Part shown: piece by piece, positions 1-8,729 of the stretch
Position numbering within the stretch: position 1 is the stretch's first letter
Layout of the letters: the number at the start of each line of letters is the position of its first letter
Origin: Bacteroides faecis MAJ27
Lineage (GTDB): Bacteria > Bacteroidota > Bacteroidia > Bacteroidales > Bacteroidaceae
DNA length: 64,000 bases
Direction of reading: 5' to 3'
Assembly: GCF_900106755.1 (NCBI RefSeq)
Contig: NZ_FNNN01000016.1
Coordinates: 88,517-152,516 of the forward strand
Made by a program: the position numbers and the translations under genes
The notes under the pieces: generated by a model
What the model was told of the DNA's origin: nothing
Seen by the model: the letters and a program-made list of their open reading frames with translations, nothing else
Databases searched by the model: none

Positions 1-1
1 C

Positions 2-319
2 CATACCGGTATCTACGAAGCAATCGAGAAGGCTGTTGTGGCTGTAGACGCTTGCGTGAAAGATGTCATCGAAGCTGCCAAAGCACAGGGCTACGAAGCA
101 ATCATCATTGCCGACCACGGTAATGCTGACCACGCCTTGAACGAAGACGGCACTCCGAATACGGCTCACTCTCTGAATCCGGTTCCTTGTGTTTACGTAA
201 CAGAAAACAAGGCTGCGAAAGTGGAGGACGGTCGTTTGGCTGATGTTGCTCCGACTATTTTGAAAATCATGGGTCTGGAAGCTCCGGCAGATATGAATGG
301 TCAGATTTTGATTAAGTAA
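2..319 (+). CDS. gpmI: Phosphoglycerate mutase, cofactor-independent (3' end only)
   Basis: This is the C-terminal part of the 2,3-bisphosphoglycerate-independent phosphoglycerate mutase, which interconverts 3- and 2-phosphoglycerate in cytoplasmic glycolysis. The reading frame is open from base 2, so the 5' part lies outside the window. The visible 105 residues carry the metal-binding motif ADHGNAD and the family's TAHSLNPVP stretch, and end with the typical APADMNGQILIK tail. A strong terminator follows 20 bp after the stop. The family is about 500 residues long, so only about a fifth is seen here. Identification is by motif recognition. Confidence 0.93.
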   Translation, partial: HTGIYEAIEKAVVAVDACVKDVIEAAKAQGYEAIIIADHGNADHALNEDGTPNTAHSLNPVPCVYVTENKAAKVEDGRLADVAPTILKIMGLEAPADMNGQILIK

Positions 320-338
320 TTTAGAATTCTATAACCAG

Positions 339-367
339 AAGGGCGGGGGTAAACTCCGCCCTTTTTG
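339..367 (+). terminator. Rho-independent terminator after gpmI
   Basis: An 8-bp GC-rich stem (AAGGGCGG at 339-346, CCGCCCTT at 356-363) with a 9-nt loop is followed by a T run. It sits directly after gpmI. The T run is also where an upstream TTG start for the next gene would fall, which argues against that start. Confidence 0.85.
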
Positions 368-382
368 TCTCACATAAGTTTT

Positions 383-964
383 ATGATTCAGATAGAAGAT
401 GTAGTAGTGAGCTTCGATGTCCTTCGGGAAAAATTCCTCTGTAACCTGGATGCCTGCAAGGGCGAATGTTGTATTGAAGGGGATGCGGGGGCACCTGTGG
501 AGTTGGAGGAAGTAGAAAAGTTGGAAGAAGTGCTGCCGGTTATTTGGGAGGAACTGTCTCCGGAAGCGCGTGCTGTCATTGAAAAGCAAGGAGTGGTATA
601 TACGGATCAGGAAGGTGATCTGGTGACTTCTATTGTTAATAATAAGGACTGCGTCTTTACTTGCTATGACGAGAAAGGATGCTGTTATTGTGCCATTGAA
701 AAGGCTTATCGGGATGGCAAGACTGACTTTTATAAACCGGTATCATGTCACCTTTATCCCATCCGGATTGGGGATTACGGGCCATATAAAGCAGTAAATT
801 ATCATCGATGGGATGTATGCAAGGCGGCTGTGCTGCTGGGAAAAAAAGAAAATGTAGCTGTCTACCAATTCTTGAAAGAACCGCTGATCCGTAAATTCGG
901 TGAAAAGTGGTATCAAGAACTGGAAATCGCAGTGGAGGAATTAAAGGCGCATGATATGATCTGA
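383..964 (+). CDS. DUF3109 family cysteine-rich protein
   Basis: A 193-residue cytoplasmic protein of the DUF3109 family (YkgJ-like, putative metal or Fe-S binding). Cysteines cluster as CNLDACKGECC near the N-terminus and as CVFTCYDEKGCCYC plus SCHLYP in the middle, a pattern expected of a metal site. The exact function of the family is not known to me. I chose ATG at 383 over the in-frame TTG at 365, because the TTG lies inside the T tract of the gpmI terminator. The gene stands alone, and the small membrane-protein gene downstream is convergent. Confidence 0.82.
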   Translation: MIQIEDVVVSFDVLREKFLCNLDACKGECCIEGDAGAPVELEEVEKLEEVLPVIWEELSPEARAVIEKQGVVYTDQEGDLVTSIVNNKDCVFTCYDEKGCCYCAIEKAYRDGKTDFYKPVSCHLYPIRIGDYGPYKAVNYHRWDVCKAAVLLGKKENVAVYQFLKEPLIRKFGEKWYQELEIAVEELKAHDMI

Positions 965-972
965 TATTTCTC

Positions 973-1173
973 TCATTTTTTTGATTCTTTGCGTTTGGCT
1001 CGTATCAGAAGAAATAGCAGGCAGATCATAGCTACAATAATGCAGGACGGAGTGATCCATGCCTCCGGATGGATAATGATCAGGAACAGGCAAGTGACAA
1101 TCACACAGGATGCCAGAATTTTGAGATACAGCCTGATCTTGGCAAATACAGGATTTTGGGTAGTAGTTTTCAT
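973..1173 (-). CDS. Small two-helix membrane protein
   Basis: A 66-residue hypothetical protein with two hydrophobic segments (about residues 17-38 and 42-58) separated by a short HPEAWITP turn, and a basic tail RAKRKESKK, so it is probably an inner-membrane hairpin. The start at 1173 is set by an unusually good Shine-Dalgarno, GGAGGA about 7 nt upstream, which is rare in Bacteroides. An in-frame upstream TTG at 1197 lies on the far side of that site. It sits between the convergent DUF3109 gene and gyrB. No function can be assigned. Confidence 0.6.
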   Translation of the reverse strand: MKTTTQNPVFAKIRLYLKILASCVIVTCLFLIIIHPEAWITPSCIIVAMICLLFLLIRAKRKESKK

Positions 1174-1251
1174 AAGTGTCCTCCTTCTTTTTGGCAAGAT
1201 AGTGATTTTGGTCGAGAAGTAATTTAACTGTTAGGTTTTATTAAGACATAG

Positions 1252-1296
1252 AAAAGCGCCGGCACGGAGGATTTTCCTTCGCTTGCCGACGCTTCT
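1252..1296 (-). terminator. Terminator downstream of gyrB
   Basis: An 11-bp stem (AAGCGCCGGCA paired with TGCCGACGCTT, one mismatch) with a nested CGGAGGA/TCCTTCG inner stem lies 45-90 bp past the gyrB stop. On the minus strand it is followed by CTTTTC. It probably ends gyrB transcription before the small membrane-protein gene, which is read in the same direction. Confidence 0.7.
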
Positions 1297-1341
1297 TCGT
1301 TGTAAGATGTGAGGTTGGTTTATAAAAACGTAATATTAAAA

Positions 1342-3303
1342 TTATGTATCGATATTTGCATAAGTTGCATTCTCTTCGATAAATTCGCGGCGCGGACCTA
1401 CGTCTTCACCCATTAACATGGAGAATATATAATCGGCCTCTGCGGCATTATCGATGTTAACTTGTTTCAACATACGGTTTTCGGGGTCCATGGTCGTTTC
1501 CCACAACTGCTGGGCGTTCATTTCACCCAAACCTTTGTAGCGTTGTGTATGGACTGCATTCTCCAGACCGCCGCCGTACGTATCAATGAATTTCTGGCGT
1601 TGTGCATCTGTCCAGCAATACTCTTCTACCTTACCCTTTTTGCAGAGGTAGAGTGGGGGAGTAGCAATATACAGATAGCCGTTCTGAATAATCTGCGGCA
1701 TATAACGGAAGAAGAACGTCATGATCAGTGTGTCGATGTGAGAACCATCGACGTCGGCATCGGTCATGATGATAATCTTGTGATAACGCAACTTTTCAAT
1801 GTTAGCCTCTTTGCTGTCGTCTTCTGTTCCGATAGTGACGCCTAGCGCTGTATATATATTGCGGATTTCATCGCTTTCCAGCGCTTTGTGGTACATTGCT
1901 TTTTCTACGTTCAGAATCTTACCGCGTAGCGGGAGGATTGCCTGGAACATACGGTTACGTCCCTGCTTGGCAGTACCACCTGCCGAATCTCCCTCGACGA
2001 GGAATAATTCACATTTTGAAGGGTCCTTATCCGAACAATCGGCCAACTTACCAGGCAGTCCACCTCCGGACATCGGAGATTTGCGCTGTACCATTTCGCG
2101 GGCTTTTCTTGCTGCGTGGCGTGCGGTAGCAGCCAAAATTACCTTGTCTACAATCGTTTTTGCTTCTTTCGGATGTTCTTCCAGATAATAAGCTAGTACT
2201 TCGCCGACAGCCTGGTCTACAGCACCCATCACTTCGTTGTTACCCAACTTCGTTTTGGTCTGTCCTTCGAACTGTGGTTCGGCAACTTTTACGGAAATAA
2301 CGGCAGTCAAACCTTCACGGAAGTCGTCTCCCGAGATTTCAACTTTTACCTTTTCCAGCATCTTGCTGTCTTCGGCATATTTCTTCAGTGTACGAGTCAG
2401 TGCACGACGGAAACCTGCAAGGTGCGTACCTCCTTCGATTGTATTGATATTATTGACGTAAGAATGTACATTTTCAGAGAATCCTGTATTGTACATGATT
2501 GCGATTTCAATAGGAATTCCCTGCTTTTCGGAGTTCAGATAGATGACATCGTTAATCAAGTGCTCACGTGAGGACTCGATAAAGCGTACGAATTCTCTCA
2601 GACCTTCTTCTGAATAGAACACTTCGCTCTTGAAACTGCCGTCTTCTTCATTCACTACCCGGCGGTCGGTCAGAGAGATACGCAGACCCGCGTTCAGGTA
2701 TGCCAATTCGCGCAAACGGGCAGCCAGGATTTTATAATCATATACTGTTTCGGTAAAGATGGTATCATCCGGCCAGAATTGTTGGCGGGTTCCTGTAATA
2801 TCCGATACCCCTACTTCTTTTACAGAATAAAGCGGCTTACCAATTTCATATTCCTGCTGATAGATTTTACCATCACGGAATACCTGTGTAGTCATGTGTG
2901 TTGACAGTGCATTTACGCAAGACATACCTACACCGTGCAAACCTCCGGAAACCTTGTACGAACCTTTGTCGAACTTACCTCCGGCGTGCAGTACGGTCAT
3001 TGCTACTTCCAGCGCCGACTTCTTTTCTTTTTCATGATAGTCGACCGGAATACCACGTCCATTATCCTGTACGGTGATTGAATTATCTTCGTTGATTGTC
3101 ACTTCGATGTGGTCGCAATACCCGGCCAGTGCCTCGTCAATGGAGTTATCAACGATTTCGTATACCAAGTGGTGAAGTCCCTTTACGCTGATGTCACCGA
3201 TGTACATCGCAGGGCGTTTTCTCACTGCTTCAAGACCTTCCAATACCTGGATACTATCCGCAGAATAAGACCCGTTATTGGGAGTGATTTGTTCTTCGCT
3301 CAT
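1342..3303 (-). CDS. gyrB: DNA gyrase subunit B
   Basis: The ATPase subunit of DNA gyrase, which with GyrA introduces negative supercoils. Its 653 residues are typical of the short Bacteroidetes form, without the proteobacterial insertion. In order it has the GHKL ATPase (ENS-type motif in VDNSIDEA, then DNGRGIPV and GGLHGVG), the transducer domain, the TOPRIM domain (EGDSAGG with Glu437, then DADVDGSHI) and the C-terminal GyrA-binding tail with the QRYKGLGEMN motif. The ATG at 3303 gives the usual short N-terminus. A Bacteroides -7 box (TATATTTG) lies at 3340-3333 with no good -33 partner. A terminator follows at 1252-1296. Confidence 0.97.
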   Translation of the reverse strand: MSEEQITPNNGSYSADSIQVLEGLEAVRKRPAMYIGDISVKGLHHLVYEIVDNSIDEALAGYCDHIEVTINEDNSITVQDNGRGIPVDYHEKEKKSALEVAMTVLHAGGKFDKGSYKVSGGLHGVGMSCVNALSTHMTTQVFRDGKIYQQEYEIGKPLYSVKEVGVSDITGTRQQFWPDDTIFTETVYDYKILAARLRELAYLNAGLRISLTDRRVVNEEDGSFKSEVFYSEEGLREFVRFIESSREHLINDVIYLNSEKQGIPIEIAIMYNTGFSENVHSYVNNINTIEGGTHLAGFRRALTRTLKKYAEDSKMLEKVKVEISGDDFREGLTAVISVKVAEPQFEGQTKTKLGNNEVMGAVDQAVGEVLAYYLEEHPKEAKTIVDKVILAATARHAARKAREMVQRKSPMSGGGLPGKLADCSDKDPSKCELFLVEGDSAGGTAKQGRNRMFQAILPLRGKILNVEKAMYHKALESDEIRNIYTALGVTIGTEDDSKEANIEKLRYHKIIIMTDADVDGSHIDTLIMTFFFRYMPQIIQNGYLYIATPPLYLCKKGKVEEYCWTDAQRQKFIDTYGGGLENAVHTQRYKGLGEMNAQQLWETTMDPENRMLKQVNIDNAAEADYIFSMLMGEDVGPRREFIEENATYANIDT

Positions 3304-3332
3304 AATTGCCTTTCTAAGTTATAATAACAGAG

Positions 3333-3340
3333 CAAATATA
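3333..3340 (-). promoter_or_regulatory. Putative gyrB -7 box
   Basis: TATATTTG on the minus strand matches the Bacteroides -7 consensus TAnnTTTG and lies 30 bp before the gyrB ATG. No TTTG is found 19-21 bp upstream, so the match is partial. Confidence 0.45.
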
Positions 3341-3442
3341 GTGAAAATTGTCGACTTGGCGAAGTTTAAGAGGTGAAAAATACAGAATAAAAGTGGAATT
3401 AGCGGTTGGGAAAGCGGTCTGATATTCAGTGGATTATAAACA

Positions 3443-3471
3443 CAAAAGGCCGAACTTAAAAGTTCAGCCTG
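3443..3471 (-). terminator. Terminator after rpsT
   Basis: Read on the minus strand, AGGCTGAACTT and AAGTTCGGCCT pair across a TT loop (one G-U pair), followed by TTTG. It lies 32 bp past the rpsT stop and would end the tRNA-Glu/rpsT transcript. Confidence 0.75.
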
Positions 3472-3502
3472 AATGCTATATAGAATTGTTATTTTTCTAT
3501 TA

Positions 3503-3757
3503 TTAAGCGAGCTTGTTGATGTAAAGAGCCAGCTTAGATTTCAGATTGTTAGCCTTATTCTTGTGAATAACATTTGTTTTAGCTAACTTATCCAACATCT
3601 TGGTGATGCCAGGATACATTGCAACAGCTTCTGTCTTGTCAGTAGTTGCACGAAGTTTTCTAACAGCGTTTCTCATGGTCTTACCATAATATCTGTTATG
3701 AAGTCTTCTTGTCTCTTCTTGTCTGATTCTCTTCAGTGATGATTTGTGATTTGCCAT
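3503..3757 (-). CDS. rpsT: 30S ribosomal protein S20
   Basis: An 84-residue basic protein, a primary binder of 16S rRNA in the small subunit. It has the typical start MANHKSSLKRIRQEETRR and the ending NLKSKLALYINKLA, and the usual family length. It lies 41 bp downstream of tRNA-Glu on the same strand with no terminator between, so both probably share the promoter at 3935-3965. In many bacteria S20 represses its own translation, but no leader structure is evident here. Confidence 0.96.
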   Translation of the reverse strand: MANHKSSLKRIRQEETRRLHNRYYGKTMRNAVRKLRATTDKTEAVAMYPGITKMLDKLAKTNVIHKNKANNLKSKLALYINKLA

Positions 3758-3798
3758 TTCGACTAATCTATTTTTTAGTTCTTTATTCTTTTTACTTG

Positions 3799-3870
3799 TA
3801 GCCCGTGGGGGAATCGAACCCCCCTTTCAAGAATGAAAATCTTGCGTCCTAACCGATAGACGAACGGGCC
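3799..3870 (-). tRNA. tRNA-Glu (anticodon TTC)
   Basis: The minus strand folds into a 72-nt cloverleaf. The acceptor pairs GGCCCGT with ACGGGCT (first pair G-U). The D arm contains CGGTTAGGACG. The anticodon stem CAAGA/TCTTG encloses TTTTCAT with anticodon TTC. The T arm is GGGGG-TTCGATT-CCCCC. CCA is not encoded. It is cotranscribed with rpsT. Confidence 0.95.
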
Positions 3871-3934
3871 ATCCTATTGTTGCATTTCTGCTTTTTGCTC
3901 TCTCGAATCAGTGTTTGTTTCTCGATTGCGGATG

Positions 3935-3965
3935 CAAAGGTAGGAACTTTTTTGAAACTGACAAA
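3935..3965 (-). promoter_or_regulatory. Promoter of tRNA-Glu/rpsT
   Basis: On the minus strand TTTG (3965-3962) and TACCTTTG (3942-3935) are 19 bp apart, an exact match to the Bacteroides primary sigma consensus TTTG-19/21-TAnnTTTG. It lies about 65 bp before the tRNA. Confidence 0.85.
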
Positions 3966-4309
3966 CAATTCTTGAAAAAAATATCTGTTTTTCCTTCTTT
4001 TTTTTCTTGTGGTAGGCTTATGCTACTTGATTTTCAGCTAAATATGAAGTTGCGATTTGTCGAAAAAAAAATCTCTTTCCATAGTGCTATGGATAATAGC
4101 CTATGTTTACACCTTATTATATATAATAGACTTTACGTACTTAGCTCTTGGTTGTTACATCGTTTTCGAAAAAACGATAAGAACGCAGGTCGGGTTTCTG
4201 TTCAATGGTATCCTTCTTACTGCTCCCTATATAAATTGCAGTATAGAAAATGGCAACTTTTTCATTGTGACGGATAGAGTGCGTGATTCTGATTGTTTTA
4301 ATAGATAAC
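3966..4309. other. Intergenic region without a supported gene
   Basis: This AT-rich stretch lies between the tRNA-Glu promoter and the fimbrial terminator. Two overlapping plus-strand open frames exist here but have no recognisable product, no promoter and a TTG start in the better one, so I do not call a gene. Confidence 0.5.
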
Positions 4310-4343
4310 GAAAGTGCACTTGTCCTCGCTCGGACAAGTGCAC
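4310..4343 (-). terminator. Terminator of the fimbrial operon
   Basis: A perfect 12-bp inverted repeat, GTGCACTTGTCC at 4314-4325 and its complement at 4332-4343, has a 6-nt loop. On the minus strand it is followed by TTTC. It lies 193 bp past the last fimbrial gene and is the strongest stem in the gap. Confidence 0.75.
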
Positions 4344-4535
4344 CAACACAAACAAAACAAACAATTAATAAAACAGTCCTTCAATGAAGTGCCGTTTTAT
4401 AAGGAAATTTGGCATGTTGTGGGAAACAAAACATGCGAAAAAAAGGGTATATCATACCACTCGGATACTTCACAGTAGCCTTTTCTGTAGAACATCTCAC
4501 CTAAATTCCGTATACATACAATCAGCCATGTATTC

Positions 4536-5513
4536 TTAAGACTCCAGTTCTGAATCATTCAGCCGCACAGTCCATCCGTTTACCATTATTTTCGGGCATA
4601 TCTTCGGAATCCCCATATCCGATGATTGGATGAAAAATAAAAGTGTATATGAATCCTGCCTGTCAAGATATTCCTGGTCGTCCATCTCATCACCGGTATA
4701 ACTGTAGATTTTAGATAACAATAAATACTGGGTGAGCGGAAGACGCAGAATTTCCTGTCCGCTGGGTATATGCTTTATGGACAATGTGGTCTGATCTCCT
4801 TTCATGATGCGCAATGTGTTCAATCGCGCATGAATGACAGGAATATCATCAGAGAGTACACTGACCTCCTGCCGGTATGGGCGATAGTAAACGGGCTCTG
4901 TATCCGATGGAGTATTTGTATAATCCATTACCCCATTAGCAGCTTCCAGCGTGAAAGTAAAATCTTCCCGGTTCAGAAGGTTATTGTTTTCATCCTGAAG
5001 GATACATGAGAAATAATTGGTGTTCTTGACTAAAGGGGCGTCCCATACCTGATAATCACTGCTGACCGTCATATTTTCAAGGCTACCGTAAAAGAGGCCG
5101 TTCAATTTCCCGTTCATCTGTTTGTCATTGTCACATATCAATGACAGGAGCAATGATTCCCGTTCCGTCTGACCGGTTTTGAGATAAGGGAACCGGTATT
5201 GACGGTCGGAAGCTCCTCCCCACAAAAGCAGATGATAGCTCCCTTCGGGAAACGGCACTCTTACCATGCAGTAGCCTTGATGTAATGTGATACTGTCTAC
5301 GTCCAGTCTGTCCACATACTTGTTGTTCTTGTCGAAAGCAAAAATGGTGATGTCTCCTACTTGTGAGGAAGCGGCATCCACATCCAGTATATTATAGGTA
5401 TACGAGATTTTCAACCAGGTCCCGGTAGGGCAGTCTGACAGATCATCGTTCACCCAGTTGCAGGATGAGAACAGCGTGATAACGCAGATAATATGTAGTA
5501 AAAATGGACGCAT
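4536..5513 (-). CDS. FimB/Mfa2-type fimbrial anchor lipoprotein
   Basis: A 325-residue lipoprotein of the FimB/Mfa2 (DUF1812) family. In Porphyromonas such proteins anchor the fimbrial shaft in the outer membrane and limit its length. The signal peptide ends in the lipobox LFSSC. The early motif DDLSDCPTGTWLKISYTYN and the phrase VPFPEGSYHLLLWGG are typical. It is the last gene of the operon, 32 bp after the fimbrillin gene, with a terminator 193 bp downstream. The family assignment is by sequence feel rather than alignment, but the gene order (fimbrillin then anchor) fits well. Confidence 0.85.
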   Translation of the reverse strand: MRPFLLHIICVITLFSSCNWVNDDLSDCPTGTWLKISYTYNILDVDAASSQVGDITIFAFDKNNKYVDRLDVDSITLHQGYCMVRVPFPEGSYHLLLWGGASDRQYRFPYLKTGQTERESLLLSLICDNDKQMNGKLNGLFYGSLENMTVSSDYQVWDAPLVKNTNYFSCILQDENNNLLNREDFTFTLEAANGVMDYTNTPSDTEPVYYRPYRQEVSVLSDDIPVIHARLNTLRIMKGDQTTLSIKHIPSGQEILRLPLTQYLLLSKIYSYTGDEMDDQEYLDRQDSYTLLFFIQSSDMGIPKICPKIMVNGWTVRLNDSELES

Positions 5514-5545
5514 TGGTAATAAATTTAGTTCAAAGTGGCCGATAC

Positions 5546-7042
5546 TTATTCAAGTTCTACATCTTGGTTACGTACGGCCCACGGAAAAACATCGATGTTG
5601 ATGTTCAGTTCTGCCTTGTATTCATCCGGTTGTTCCGGTTCGATAAACGGCTCGCCGCTGCCCAGACCTGCAACCTTATTGACTGACAGTCTGTATATGT
5701 TGTTGCGTACGATACCGAATTCCATTACTCCCATTTCAGTGTCATTGTTGTTGTCTTCATGCTTGATCCAGTAGTTGTAGTAGCATGCGTAGTTCTCGGT
5801 TTTCTTGAAACGCTTGATACTGTATTTGGCAAGCTCTTCCGTTGCAGAGTTGTCGGTAATGTCTCCGGGCAGGTTGTTAAGTACCAGTTTTCTGATTGCA
5901 TTTACACTGGTGTAGAAATTGTAGTTGAAGTAAAACAGGTTGGTCGGCCAGTTGGACGGGTTGCTGACTGTTTCTCCGCTTTCGTCGAATACACGGTCGG
6001 TAGCAATGTCGAGGCTTGCTTTGAACATCACTCCTGTGGTATAGGCATTCATCTGGGCCGGACGGAACATACAGTTCTCCAGACAGTAGATGCGTGACCA
6101 GCTATTTGCCGGAGCCATGCCTGCCCAGTTGCTGTCGTTTATATTAAGTTGCACCAGTGCCTGTGCAAAGAAACCGTCCTCATTCTTAAAGTCTTCGGCA
6201 CCTTCTACGGTTTTCTTGAAGAAGTAAGGGTCTATTACATAACCGTCGTTATCGTTTATGTTGCCGAAGTTCTCATCAGTGTATGAGTCCGGTTCCTGAA
6301 GGCTGGTCAGTACGGCTGTATGGCGGAAGGTGTAGAACTGAGTTGCCAGGTTCAGCATTCTGAAGTTATTGAGTTTGATAGTACAGTAAGTCTTTCCTGC
6401 CGGGTCTTTCAGGGGGAAGGTTTCCTGTGTCTGTGTCACTTCAATTTTGGCAACTACACGTTCCAGGCTGATGGAGATGTTGGTTACTTTGTCAGAGTCT
6501 GTGGGCTTGCTGACTTCAACGTTCAGGTTGGCAGCACCACGGTTGGTCATTACAAATCCTTCTTCGGGTACACTTGGAATCTTTCCTGTGCTGTAAGTCA
6601 CCTTGTCGATGGCTCCGAGGAATTTGTCCTGTGTTGCGATGTCCCCTGTGATTGCTTCACCATTGGCGATGGCGAATACATTGTAGGTTCCCGGTTTCAT
6701 TGTGATTTTGTTGGCGGTGTATTGTATTTTTTGTCCGCTTGTTCCTGCCAGTGTGATGTTTTCAAGAGGCTGCGACTCAACAAAAGTTTTGGTAACCGAG
6801 TCAAAGAAGTAGACAGTAAGGCTTTTTACTGCGTATTCTTCTTTCGAACCTTCTTCAGTTACGCCTGATGATTCGGCACTTCGGCTGACGGGAACATTCG
6901 GAATTTCAAGAAACAGGGCTACGTTGCCGTTCGAATCCGAGTGAGTCTTGTCGGGGATTGCTACATCTGCATCGTTGATGCAACTGTACTGTGTGGCTGC
7001 TGTAAACAGGAGCATTGCCATTAGTTTTGTAAATTGTTTCAT
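5546..7042 (-). CDS. Mfa1/FimA-type major fimbrillin
   Basis: A 498-residue secreted lipoprotein precursor of the Bacteroidales type V fimbrillin class (Mfa1-like), the probable shaft subunit. The signal peptide ends in a YSC lipobox. The N-terminal domain has the family pattern VKSLTVYFFDS...GTYNVFAIAN, and the C-terminal domain ends KAELNINIDVFPWAVRNQDVELE, typical of fimbrillin ends. Subunits of this class assemble by donor-strand exchange after proteolytic removal of the N-terminal strand. An Arg-containing stretch follows the lipobox (PVSRSAESS), but no cleavage site can be proven. It is the sixth gene of the operon. Confidence 0.85.
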   Translation of the reverse strand: MKQFTKLMAMLLFTAATQYSCINDADVAIPDKTHSDSNGNVALFLEIPNVPVSRSAESSGVTEEGSKEEYAVKSLTVYFFDSVTKTFVESQPLENITLAGTSGQKIQYTANKITMKPGTYNVFAIANGEAITGDIATQDKFLGAIDKVTYSTGKIPSVPEEGFVMTNRGAANLNVEVSKPTDSDKVTNISISLERVVAKIEVTQTQETFPLKDPAGKTYCTIKLNNFRMLNLATQFYTFRHTAVLTSLQEPDSYTDENFGNINDNDGYVIDPYFFKKTVEGAEDFKNEDGFFAQALVQLNINDSNWAGMAPANSWSRIYCLENCMFRPAQMNAYTTGVMFKASLDIATDRVFDESGETVSNPSNWPTNLFYFNYNFYTSVNAIRKLVLNNLPGDITDNSATEELAKYSIKRFKKTENYACYYNYWIKHEDNNNDTEMGVMEFGIVRNNIYRLSVNKVAGLGSGEPFIEPEQPDEYKAELNINIDVFPWAVRNQDVELE

Positions 7043-7067
7043 CTTACCATTGATTTTAATTAAACAT

Positions 7068-8483
7068 TTATTTAAGTTCTAATATTCGTTTCAGGTTGTC
7101 ATCGGCTTGTGAAAGTCCGGCAGCTTTGGCCTGTCTGAAGAATGATTCCGCTTCTTCATACTGGTTCTTCAGAAGGTACAGGACGCCTTTTGCCAGTGCC
7201 GTTTCCGGTACTTCCGGTGCTTTCTCCAGATAATGCCCGGCGGATTTCACGTCTCTTTGCATCAGTGAGATGCAGGCTGCGTTCAGATTGGCTACGGGAT
7301 TATCCGGAAACAATTGCACGGCAGTCATAAATATCTTGTTGTATGTTTCACTCCCCGGTGTGTGGGTAAGTGCGAGGCGGAACATCTCTTCAAGGCTCAG
7401 ATTCTTGGGGTTGGTCACGAAAATATTTCGTGATTCTTCTACGCTGAAAGGACGTACATGATATTCGATGGTATAATCGGAATGCCTGAGCAGCGTGAAC
7501 CAATGTTCGAGTACAAAGCGATAGAATGCCGGAAATTGTTTTTTCAACTTCTCTTCCTTGCGGTCGGGGTGCAGACTGCCTGTCACGATTCTCATGACCG
7601 TCTCTTTTTGCTGAAAGGCTGTATCGGTGAGAAGAGCTTCGAATCCTTCCCAATCTTCGGGAGTATGTGAGGTCTGGATATCCGTTTGGTCGAATGTATA
7701 TAACCGGCATACATATTCCTTCAATGCCTGAGTACGTTCGCGGGATAATCTCTCGTTGAGTTTATAAGGTCCGTCGGGTGATGCATAACCATGAATGCTG
7801 ATATGTGTGATTGTCACATTCGTATCATTTTTGATAGCATCTATTGTTTGAACGATCTTATTCAGTTCTGTTGCATTGTTGCTGTATGTTTCGTGTATGA
7901 TCACATCGTTTACAGGGAAGTCGATGAATGCACACCCTTTCTCGGTTCTGGTTTTCAGCGCTTCCACTTGCGGAGTGAGAAATACGAGTTGCGGAATAGG
8001 TACCGGCTGCGGGTGCAGATGGGCGATACAGGTGAAAGCTTCTTCACCGGGGATGCCGCAGCCGCAACTTTTCTCTATCAGTGAGAGTGTAGCATGGTTC
8101 ATCCATTTCTCAAAAGGAACGGATTGCAGATAATGCATACTTTGCTGACTTCCGTTTTTCCTTTGCAGTGACCGGGCTTCTTTCTCTTTTCTGCCCGTCT
8201 CACGCATAAATATGATTTGTTGTTTCCGGCTATTGATATAGATGGGTGGCAGTTCCATCCGGTGCTCCAGACTGTCGGTGACAACTGGAACAAGAACCAG
8301 CGATTCGTTGGACGAGAGGTCCCGGGTGATCTCTACCGAAATAGAAACCACCAGTTCTTCCCCTGCCTTGTGGAGGCTGGAAGCGGTGGTGCGGATCGTT
8401 CCGTTATCTTTCTCTACAGGCGTCTGTGCCTGTAGGGAAAGCGATGCCATGACCGCAATAATAAAAAATCCTCTCAGTTTCAT
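7068..8483 (-). CDS. DUF3868 protein with OmpA-like and TPR parts
   Basis: A protein of about 471 residues with a signal peptide ending LSLQAQ. Residues about 20-170 match the DUF3868 domain seen in Bacteroides fimbrial loci. An OmpA-like peptidoglycan-binding segment follows (ITHISIHGYASPDGPYKLN, then LSRERTQALKEYV), and the C-terminus is TPR-like (NPVANLNAACISLMQRDVKSAG). The role is probably envelope anchoring or assembly of the fimbria. I start at ATG 8483, since the upstream in-frame codon at 8531 adds residues before a good signal peptide. It is a longer paralogue of the gene at 9306-10361, which lacks the OmpA-like part. Confidence 0.78.
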   Translation of the reverse strand: MKLRGFFIIAVMASLSLQAQTPVEKDNGTIRTTASSLHKAGEELVVSISVEITRDLSSNESLVLVPVVTDSLEHRMELPPIYINSRKQQIIFMRETGRKEKEARSLQRKNGSQQSMHYLQSVPFEKWMNHATLSLIEKSCGCGIPGEEAFTCIAHLHPQPVPIPQLVFLTPQVEALKTRTEKGCAFIDFPVNDVIIHETYSNNATELNKIVQTIDAIKNDTNVTITHISIHGYASPDGPYKLNERLSRERTQALKEYVCRLYTFDQTDIQTSHTPEDWEGFEALLTDTAFQQKETVMRIVTGSLHPDRKEEKLKKQFPAFYRFVLEHWFTLLRHSDYTIEYHVRPFSVEESRNIFVTNPKNLSLEEMFRLALTHTPGSETYNKIFMTAVQLFPDNPVANLNAACISLMQRDVKSAGHYLEKAPEVPETALAKGVLYLLKNQYEEAESFFRQAKAAGLSQADDNLKRILELK

Positions 8484-8524
8484 AATTATACTAATCAATG
8501 AATCTATATGTAGAAATAGCCTGT

Positions 8525-8716
8525 TCACCAAGGATAGATATAAGATATGATTCCGCGTTGTTGCAGTTCTTCCAGAATCTTCATGTCCTTCGGTGTTTTT
8601 CCTCTACCGCCATGTCCTAAGTGATATACTTTCCACGGTGTAGACCGGTATTTGCGTGCTATCTCCATGTAAATATGCCTCCTTTTGGAGAACCAGACTT
8701 TCCATAATTTTTTCAT
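8525..8716 (-). CDS. Small basic protein in the fimbrial operon
   Basis: A 63-residue very basic, non-secreted protein. It starts with MKKLWKVWFSKRR and its core is ARKYRSTPWKVYHLGHGGR followed by KTPKDMKILEELQQRGII. The layout, a helix and then a Gly-His-Gly turn and another helix, suggests a small nucleic-acid-binding protein, possibly HTH-like, but I do not recognise a family with certainty. It sits 13 bp after the DUF3575 gene and 41 bp before the DUF3868-OmpA gene, on the same strand, so it belongs to the operon. Confidence 0.65.
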   Translation of the reverse strand: MKKLWKVWFSKRRHIYMEIARKYRSTPWKVYHLGHGGRGKTPKDMKILEELQQRGIISYIYPW

Positions 8717-8729
8717 TTTTCTTCTTTTC

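Noticed and set aside
4057..4308. Plus-strand frame of 83 codons with a hydrophobic start, in the gap before the fimbrial terminator
   Set aside because: It begins with TTG, has no promoter or ribosome site, and the product resembles nothing I know; an overlapping frame of 120 codons at 3915 is equally unsupported.
7068..8531. Longer start at 8531 for the DUF3868-OmpA gene
   Set aside because: It would put 16 residues before a good signal peptide and overlap the preceding small gene; ATG 8483 is the better start.
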